Positions 6,390-10,640 of a DNA stretch of 10,640 nucleotides are shown here, in pieces. The stretch is taken from NCBI GenBank assembly GCA_904420155.1, contig CAJFUH010000141.1, forward strand, positions 1-10,640. Direction: 5' to 3'. The number at the start of each line of letters is the position of its first letter. Positions within the stretch are counted from its first letter, which is position 1. The notes under the pieces are model-generated. The model was given only the letters and a program-made list of their open reading frames with translations, was not told where the DNA came from and did no database searches. This DNA comes from an uncultured Clostridia bacterium. GTDB taxonomy: Bacteria; Bacillota; Clostridia; Oscillospirales; Acutalibacteraceae. A program made the position numbers and the translations under genes.

Positions 6390-7354
6390 AGCACACCATT
6401 GATTTTGTAGGAAAAAGAAAGATTGCATTTACCATTTCCCTGTGTATCATTGTCATTGGAATTATTTTTAATATTATCAACGGCACCCAGTTGGATATTC
6501 AATTCAGCGGCGGTGCGATCATCAGCTATTCCTACACGGGAGAGATCGATGAAAATGAGGTTCAGAGGCTGGTCGATGGAATGACTGAGGAAAAAGTCAG
6601 TATTCAGGTCAATCAGAACGTAAAGATTGCGGGGTCTGATGAAACACAAAATACAATTTCCTTATCGTTTTCAGGGAACCAGTCGATTTCCTTAGATAAG
6701 CAGAAGGAAATTACAAATGCTTTGGAGGAAAATTTTCCAGATAACCATTTTGCACAAAGCGAATCCAGTTCTGTAGATCCCGCCATGGGCAGCCAATTCC
6801 TTCTCAAGTGTCTGGTGGCGGTGGCTATCGCCGCCGTTTTGATGGTGGTGTATGTGGCGTTCCGCTTTAAGAAAATCGGCGGCTGGTCAGCGGGCGTCTT
6901 TGCCTTAGTTGCCCTGCTGCTGGACGTCTCCAATGTGTATTTTACCTTTATCATTTGCCGGCTGCCCATCGACAGTAATTTTATTGCGGTAGCGCTGATG
7001 ATTCTGGGATATTCACTCAATGACACCATCATTATTTATGATCGTGTCCGCGAGAATCGCAGGCTGTCTGGGCCTAAGACGGATATCGGAGATATTGTCA
7101 ATAAAAGTATCAATCAAAACCTAAGCCGTACGATTAACACTTCGATTACGACGTTTGCCGCTATTACAGTGGTATTTGTGGTATCCCTTATCTTTGATTT
7201 GCCGTCCGTCACCTCTTTTGCGCTTCCCATGATGGTAGGTATCGTTTCCGGATGCTATACCACCAATTGCATTGTAGGTCCCCTTTGGGTGATGTGGAAA
7301 AAGCGCGGCAAGAACAAAAAGGAAGATAAAAAAGAAGCAACTGTTGAGGCTTAG
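6386..7354 (+). CDS. secF: Protein translocase subunit SecF
   Basis: SecF is the partner of SecD in the Sec accessory complex of the cytoplasmic membrane. ATG 6386 overlaps the secD stop as ATGA; the G-rich run at 6372-6377 and AAAGGA just before the start can serve as its ribosome site. An upstream in-frame start at 6362 would lie inside secD and is not preferred. The 322-residue product has TM1 (about 10-30), the LDIQFSGG motif, a short extracytoplasmic domain, then five more membrane segments. LGYSLNDTIIIYDRVREN (with Asp213) and NQNLSRTINTSITTF are hallmark SecF motifs. The C-terminus is a basic lysine-rich tail. A terminator follows immediately. Confidence 0.96.
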   Translation: MKHTIDFVGKRKIAFTISLCIIVIGIIFNIINGTQLDIQFSGGAIISYSYTGEIDENEVQRLVDGMTEEKVSIQVNQNVKIAGSDETQNTISLSFSGNQSISLDKQKEITNALEENFPDNHFAQSESSSVDPAMGSQFLLKCLVAVAIAAVLMVVYVAFRFKKIGGWSAGVFALVALLLDVSNVYFTFIICRLPIDSNFIAVALMILGYSLNDTIIIYDRVRENRRLSGPKTDIGDIVNKSINQNLSRTINTSITTFAAITVVFVVSLIFDLPSVTSFALPMMVGIVSGCYTTNCIVGPLWVMWKKRGKNKKEDKKEATVEA

Positions 7355-7361
7355 CCGGTTT

Positions 7362-7402
7362 AGAAAGCTGTCCGAATGATTGTCGGGCGGCTTTCTTTTT
7401 TT
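7362..7402 (+). terminator. Terminator of secDF
   Basis: A 14-bp stem with a few G-U pairs (7362-7375 with 7383-7396) and a 7-nt loop is followed by a run of seven T (7396-7402). It begins 7 bases past the secF stop. Confidence 0.88.
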
Positions 7403-7446
7403 AAAAGAGACTATACACAGGAATTAGAAAGAGGATATGGAACAGA

Positions 7447-7941
7447 ATGGATTATTTATTTGTACCTGCGCAGAAAAGCGATGCAGAAAAAGTTTTTTCC
7501 TTGATACGGGACCGGATACGCTGGATGGATGAGTTAGGGATTGAACAGTGGAATAAAGAAGATTATTGGGGAGTTTTTCCGAAATCATACTACCATAAAG
7601 CCATTCAGGAAAATCGTTTATATGTATTGAAAGAACCAGAAACGGCCGCTGTTGTAAGTGCAGGGGTGTTGTCTTTTGAAGACTGGCGTTGGGGAGATGA
7701 CGGAACGCCGGCCGCTTACCTTCATAACTTTGTCACAGCGTTACATACCAAAGGGATAGGCGGTATTTTTCTAAAAAAATGCGAAGAATATATACGTCTA
7801 AGCGGAAAGAAAAAACTACGGCTTGATTGTGCCGAATCAAATCTAAAATTGAATCAATATTATGAGCGGCACGGATATAAGGCGGCCGGCCGTGTCATCG
7901 ACGGAAACTTTATTGGGATCAAAAGGGAAAAAGATCTATAG
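7447..7941 (+). CDS. GNAT-family N-acetyltransferase
   Basis: The 164-residue protein has the GNAT fold and would transfer an acetyl group from acetyl-CoA to an unknown amine substrate in the cytosol. Visible features are an N-terminal strand-helix (FVPAQKSDAEKVFSLIRDRIRWM), a central strand YLHNFVTALHTKGIGGIFLKKCEEYI that matches motif A, with the pyrophosphate loop slightly degenerate (TKGIGG in place of Q/RxxGxG/A), and motif B, LRLDCAESNLKLNQYYERHGYKAAG. The ATG has GAGGA (7431-7435) 11 bases upstream, a long but usable spacing. A closer ATG at 7437 is in another frame. The gene follows the secDF terminator, and no clear promoter is seen. The substrate cannot be told from sequence. Confidence 0.88.
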   Translation: MDYLFVPAQKSDAEKVFSLIRDRIRWMDELGIEQWNKEDYWGVFPKSYYHKAIQENRLYVLKEPETAAVVSAGVLSFEDWRWGDDGTPAAYLHNFVTALHTKGIGGIFLKKCEEYIRLSGKKKLRLDCAESNLKLNQYYERHGYKAAGRVIDGNFIGIKREKDL

Positions 7942-8033
7942 CCATGCGAATTTCAAACTTTTAGATGGATCATAAATCTTAAATGAGTGATCGTGAAAAC
8001 AGGAACTTTTTCATCTTGACAGGAGAGATGGCG

Positions 8034-8105
8034 ATGCACTTTTTTGAAAGCTGGAGAAAAAATGCTTTTTCTCGTATGTCAGAATATGTTATGATAAAAA
8101 CATAA
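8034..8105 (+). CDS. Possible 23-residue small ORF
   Basis: ATG 8034 has AGGAG (8021-8025) 8 bases upstream, an ideal spacing, and runs 23 codons to TAA at 8103-8105. The peptide (starting MHFFESWRKNAFSR) is not obviously a signal peptide or toxin. A second in-frame ATG at 8028 is too close to the AGGAG. It ends 21 bases before the next gene, but the probable promoter of that gene (-10 at 8090-8095) lies inside it. That makes it doubtful unless it is transcribed from further upstream. It may be chance. Confidence 0.2.
   Translation: MHFFESWRKNAFSRMSEYVMIKT
8087..8095 (+). promoter_or_regulatory. Extended -10 element before the TIM-barrel gene
   Basis: TGTTATGAT (8087-8095) matches an extended -10 (TGn plus TATGAT), 31 bases before the start codon. 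The -35 region is poor (T-rich at 8067-8072) and lies in the right arm of a hairpin, GAGAAAAA/TTTTTCTC (8054-8061 and 8066-8073). Confidence 0.45.
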
Positions 8106-8126
8106 TTTGATAGAAGGATGTCGTAT

Positions 8127-8909
8127 ATGAGTATTGGTATTTCTACAGCGTGTTTATACCCTATGTATACTGAACAAGCCTTAGAAATCTTATTGGATCA
8201 AGGCTTCCGGTTGTTCGAGTTTTTTTTCAATACCATTTCAGAATTGGCCCCAGATTTTATCGCCCGCCTGGGGAAAATGATGGAAAAAAAGGGAGCGACG
8301 TTAAGGTCTATCCATCCCTTCACTTCGGGTTTTGAATCCTATCTACTGTTTTCCAATTATGAACGCCGTTTTGAAGACGGCATGCGGTTTTATGACCGGT
8401 ATTTTGAAACGGCGGCACGGCTGGGGGCTCAAATTGTAGTGTTGCATGGGGACCGTTCCCCGGAGAAAAGCGGCTTAACGGAAAACCAATATTTTGACCG
8501 GTTTGCACAGCTTGCCCAAAGGGGAAGGCGATATGGGGTTACATTAGCCCAGGAAAATGTGAATCTTTACCGCAGCGCCGACCCCCAATTTATCCAGCGT
8601 ATGCGCGCCTATTTAGGAGGGGAAGCTAGTTTTGTACTGGATCTCAAACAAGCGGTACGGGCTGGATTTGACCCCTTTACGATGTACCAGGCGATGGGAG
8701 ACCGGCTGGTGCATATTCACGTGAACGACCATAGAGAAGGGCAGGATTGCTTGCTGCCGGGAAAGGGGAAGATGGATTTTTCCCGCCTGAAAGCATATTT
8801 GGAGGCTGACGGTTACCGGGGGGATTTTATCATAGAAGTTTATCGGAAAAATTTTCAGGAAATCCGGGAATTGACAGAATCCTATCGTTATCTGTCCCAT
8901 ATCCTATAA
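8127..8909 (+). CDS. Sugar phosphate isomerase/epimerase-like TIM-barrel protein
   Basis: The 260-residue protein belongs to the xylose isomerase-like TIM-barrel superfamily (AP endonuclease family 2, Pfam PF01261), whose members are metal-dependent isomerases, epimerases or endonucleases. ATG 8127 is preferred because AAGGA (8114-8118) lies 8 bases upstream; the in-frame ATG at 8118 overlaps that site. Likely metal and catalytic residues are the His in IVVLHGD, Glu143 (AQEN), Asp172 (VLDLKQA), His196/His198 (VHIHVND) and Glu237 (IIEVY), in the usual order for the family. The QEN and HVND patterns favour a sugar or polyol isomerase over an endonuclease IV. No transporter, kinase or sugar operon flanks it, so the substrate is unknown. 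It appears to be transcribed alone. Confidence 0.85.
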   Translation: MSIGISTACLYPMYTEQALEILLDQGFRLFEFFFNTISELAPDFIARLGKMMEKKGATLRSIHPFTSGFESYLLFSNYERRFEDGMRFYDRYFETAARLGAQIVVLHGDRSPEKSGLTENQYFDRFAQLAQRGRRYGVTLAQENVNLYRSADPQFIQRMRAYLGGEASFVLDLKQAVRAGFDPFTMYQAMGDRLVHIHVNDHREGQDCLLPGKGKMDFSRLKAYLEADGYRGDFIIEVYRKNFQEIRELTESYRYLSHIL

Positions 8910-8937
8910 GTTTTCTTGGATTGATGTGGAAAAAGAA

Positions 8938-8967
8938 TTGCAAAAAAATATTTTGCTATGGTATAAT
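8938..8967 (+). promoter_or_regulatory. Promoter of nrdR
   Basis: TTGCAA (8938-8943), an 18-base spacer and a perfect TATAAT (8962-8967) preceded by TG (extended -10) lie just 25 bases before the nrdR start. The leader would be under 20 nt. No paired NrdR boxes are visible, so autoregulation is not indicated. Confidence 0.75.
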
Positions 8968-8992
8968 AAAAAACTAAAAGGGGGTGTCCGCT

Positions 8993-9463
8993 GTGAAATG
9001 CCCATATTGCGGTTTTGAAGAAAGTAAAGTCATTGATTCCCGTCCCACCGATGAGGGGGAGCGCATCCGGCGGCGCAGGGAATGTTTAGGATGCGGAAAG
9101 CGGTTTACCACATACGAAGTGATCGAAACAGTTCCGATTATTGTGATTAAGAAAGATAAATCCAGGGAAGCGTTTGACCGCAATAAACTGCTCAATGGGT
9201 TGCTGCGGGCATGTGCAAACCGGCCGGTTTCTGTGGATACCCTGGAAAATCTAGTCGATCAGATTGAGACGAAACTGCAAAATTCCCTGGACCGGGAAGT
9301 GACCTCCACGTTAATTGGGGAATATGCGATGCAACTGTTAAAAAGTGTGGATGAAGTAGCGTATGTACGGTTTGCTTCGGTATACCGGCAATTTAAAGAT
9401 ATCAATACCTTTATGGAGGAGCTGAATAAGCTCTTACAAGAGACCGATAAAAAAGAATCATGA
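8993..9463 (+). CDS. nrdR: Transcriptional repressor NrdR
   Basis: NrdR senses (d)ATP through an ATP-cone and represses ribonucleotide reductase genes by binding NrdR boxes. The start is GTG 8993, with AAGGGGG (8978-8984) about 8 bases upstream; this gives MKCPYCG, the family's normal N-terminus, and 156 residues, the usual size. The zinc ribbon uses Cys3, Cys6, Cys31 and Cys34 (CPYC...CLGC), with the conserved DSRPTDEGERIRRRREC stretch. The ATP-cone covers about 46-136 (VIKKDKSREAFDRNKLLNGLLRAC to VAYVRFASVYRQF). No nrd gene is next to it; in Clostridia nrdR is often unlinked. The upstream in-frame GTG at 8984 overlaps the ribosome site and was not chosen. Confidence 0.96.
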   Translation: MKCPYCGFEESKVIDSRPTDEGERIRRRRECLGCGKRFTTYEVIETVPIIVIKKDKSREAFDRNKLLNGLLRACANRPVSVDTLENLVDQIETKLQNSLDREVTSTLIGEYAMQLLKSVDEVAYVRFASVYRQFKDINTFMEELNKLLQETDKKES

Positions 9464-9464
9464 T

Positions 9465-9494
9465 AAAAAGGGACAGAAATTTCTGTCCCTTTTT
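9465..9494. terminator. Bidirectional terminator between nrdR and the DUF4363 gene
   Basis: AAAAAGGGACAG (9465-9476) pairs perfectly with CTGTCCCTTTTT (9483-9494), and the centre AAATTT is itself palindromic. The A-run and T-run at the two ends allow use on both strands. It begins one base after the nrdR stop and lies 35 bases beyond the stop of the convergent minus-strand pair. Confidence 0.9.
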
Positions 9495-9529
9495 GGTTGG
9501 TAGAGAAAAAGAAATGACAGGAAATTTTT

Positions 9530-9910
9530 CTAGAGGATATTTTCCAGGGTTGGCAATTCCGTATCCTGCAAATGCCGTAGCTGGGCGCAAGCGCGATCCA
9601 GTTCCGTTGTAAATTCAGAGTATTCCTGATATTCTAATTTTGTACTTAACGTAGCCATGGATTGGTCGATGGCTTCCAGTTTGTCATGGGAAATATAAGT
9701 GCAGAAGACCCGGTAATGATCATCCCACATTTGTGAAAGTTCCTGATTACTCTGCTTGGCTTGCTCGATCTCTCCTTGAGAGACCAAGTTTTTTGTCTCC
9801 TCTATTTTATGGGTAAGAGAAGAAATATTCTCATGGGTAAAAATAAGGCCGGTGATACACAGAACCAGTAAAAGGATCACCATAGCGATCGCTGCCCAGA
9901 CGCGTTTCAT
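9530..9910 (-). CDS. DUF4363 family protein
   Basis: A small membrane-anchored protein of 126 residues. A single hydrophobic segment (about 5-24, AAIAMVILLLVLCITGLIF) follows a basic start (MKR), and the rest is predicted helical and charged, probably outside the cytoplasmic membrane. The length, the helical WDDHYRVFCTYISHDKLEAID region and the C-terminal LPTLENIL resemble the DUF4363 family (Pfam PF14276), which has no established function and often follows a DUF421 gene in Clostridia. ATG 9910 overlaps the stop of the DUF421 gene as ATGA and has a strong GGAGG (plus 9918-9922) 7 bases upstream, so the two are translationally coupled. The family assignment is from pattern memory. Confidence 0.75.
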   Translation of the reverse strand: MKRVWAAIAMVILLLVLCITGLIFTHENISSLTHKIEETKNLVSQGEIEQAKQSNQELSQMWDDHYRVFCTYISHDKLEAIDQSMATLSTKLEYQEYSEFTTELDRACAQLRHLQDTELPTLENIL

Positions 9911-10584
9911 GAAGCGGCCTCCTTTTTGACAATATGATAATTTCTTTTCCGGTCGGCTGTCATAAGAAAGACGTCTGTTTGCTTGATATTTTCCCCTTGC
10001 AGGACGCCGTCAATCCATTCCTGGCTTAGTCCACACAGGGAAACAGAGAATTGGGAGATTTCCCCGTCGCTGATAATGACCGTTTCGATGCCGTTATCCG
10101 GGATAACGATCCCCAACATAGAATTATCCGGCTGTAATTTATCCGGCTTTTTCAGCACGCTAAGCTTTCCGTTGGTTTCCACAATGGCGTAGGCCACATC
10201 CTCGATATGGAAGACGTCCATTTGGCGGAGCTGTTCCGAGAGATCTTCCGTGCTCATGCGCAGCCGCTTCATTTGAAATTGGTCGATTTTTCCATTGTTG
10301 ATAACGATGATCGGCTTTCCGCAGACGAAGCGCCGGAATTTTGCGCTTTTTAACATAAGGGCGGAAACGATCAGCTCGCAGGCTACTAGTACGGCTATGG
10401 GCAGGAACCCGCTGACCAAAGGCTGCCCAGTATTTTGCATAGGGATGGCTGCAATATCGGAAATCAGCAGAGTGACCACCAATTCAGAGGTTTGCAGTTC
10501 GCTGATCTGCCGCTTTCCCATAAGGCGTACAGCCGCAATAATAACTATGTAGAGCAGAAGGGTACGAATAAAAGAAATCGCCAT
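9907..10584 (-). CDS. DUF421 (YetF-like) membrane protein
   Basis: A 225-residue integral membrane protein of the DUF421/YetF family (Pfam PF04239). Three hydrophobic segments (about 3-21, 34-49, 57-78) are followed by a cytosolic alpha/beta region. The signature VRLMGKRQISELQTSELVVTLLISDIAAIPM (residues 19-49) and the later GKPIIVINNGKI and MDVFHIEDVAYAIVETNGKLSVLKK are typical. The start is taken as ATG 10584, with a purine-rich AAAGG about 11 bases upstream; an in-frame TTG at 10605 would add 7 residues but has no ribosome site. Known relatives include B. subtilis YetF and the spore 2Duf protein linked to spore resistance. The biochemical role is unknown. It is the first gene of a minus-strand pair with DUF4363. 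Confidence 0.9.
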   Translation of the reverse strand: MAISFIRTLLLYIVIIAAVRLMGKRQISELQTSELVVTLLISDIAAIPMQNTGQPLVSGFLPIAVLVACELIVSALMLKSAKFRRFVCGKPIIVINNGKIDQFQMKRLRMSTEDLSEQLRQMDVFHIEDVAYAIVETNGKLSVLKKPDKLQPDNSMLGIVIPDNGIETVIISDGEISQFSVSLCGLSQEWIDGVLQGENIKQTDVFLMTADRKRNYHIVKKEAAS

Positions 10585-10640
10585 ACAGTGCGCCGCCTTT
10601 CCCAATTTGCAAAGTCAAATGTAATGTTTCAGGAACTCCC

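Noticed and set aside
8016..8044. TTGACA at 8016-8021 as a promoter for the small ORF
   Set aside because: No -10-like hexamer occurs at 16 to 18 bases; the region at 8038-8044 is ACTTTTT.
8910..8992. NrdR boxes that would indicate autoregulation of nrdR
   Set aside because: No pair of sites resembling the NrdR box consensus could be found in this short gap.
10606..10640. TTGACT on the minus strand upstream of the DUF421 gene as a promoter
   Set aside because: The matching -10 position would fall at or beyond the ribosome site and has no TATAAT-like sequence; the real promoter is probably outside the window.

Overview
The window looks like a chromosomal segment of an anaerobic Firmicute of class Clostridia, probably near the Oscillospiraceae/Ruminococcaceae. 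The reasons are a pyruvate,phosphate dikinase end, separate secD and secF genes, a GTG-started nrdR, a DUF421/DUF4363 pair, a tRNA with encoded CCA, strong Shine-Dalgarno sites and many intrinsic terminators. The family assignment is inference. Most of the window is ordinary housekeeping DNA. The unusual material is in the gaps between genes.

Layout, left to right. Bases 1-249 are the 3' end of ppdK (+), closed by a terminator. A 390-base AT-rich gap follows. tRNA-Ser(GGA) lies on the minus strand (792-883) with its own promoter (926-954) and terminator (739-785). Divergent from it is asnS (1105-2499, +), with a consensus-like promoter and a long-stem terminator. Bases 2624-3051 form a palindrome-rich, partly GC-rich non-coding block that resembles an extragenic repeat element. 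A PLP-dependent aspartate-type aminotransferase (3318-4598, +) follows, with its own promoter.

The 378-base gap before secD holds a near-consensus promoter (TTGACT-17-TATAAT) whose -10 overlaps the left arm of a terminator hairpin. Downstream are two further hairpins and a second terminator-like hairpin, so the gap may encode a small RNA or an attenuated leader for secDF. secD (4977-6389) and secF (6386-7354) overlap by ATGA and end at a terminator. They encode the membrane subunits that assist Sec protein export.

Then come a GNAT acetyltransferase (7447-7941), a TIM-barrel sugar isomerase/epimerase-like enzyme (8127-8909) and nrdR (8993-9463), the ribonucleotide reductase repressor. nrdR shares a bidirectional terminator with a convergent minus-strand pair: DUF421 (YetF-like, 9907-10584) and DUF4363 (9530-9910), which also overlap by ATGA. 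No phage genes, transposase, CRISPR array or defence system was seen. The best candidates for something undescribed are the 4668-4871 RNA/promoter arrangement and the 2624-3051 repeat block.
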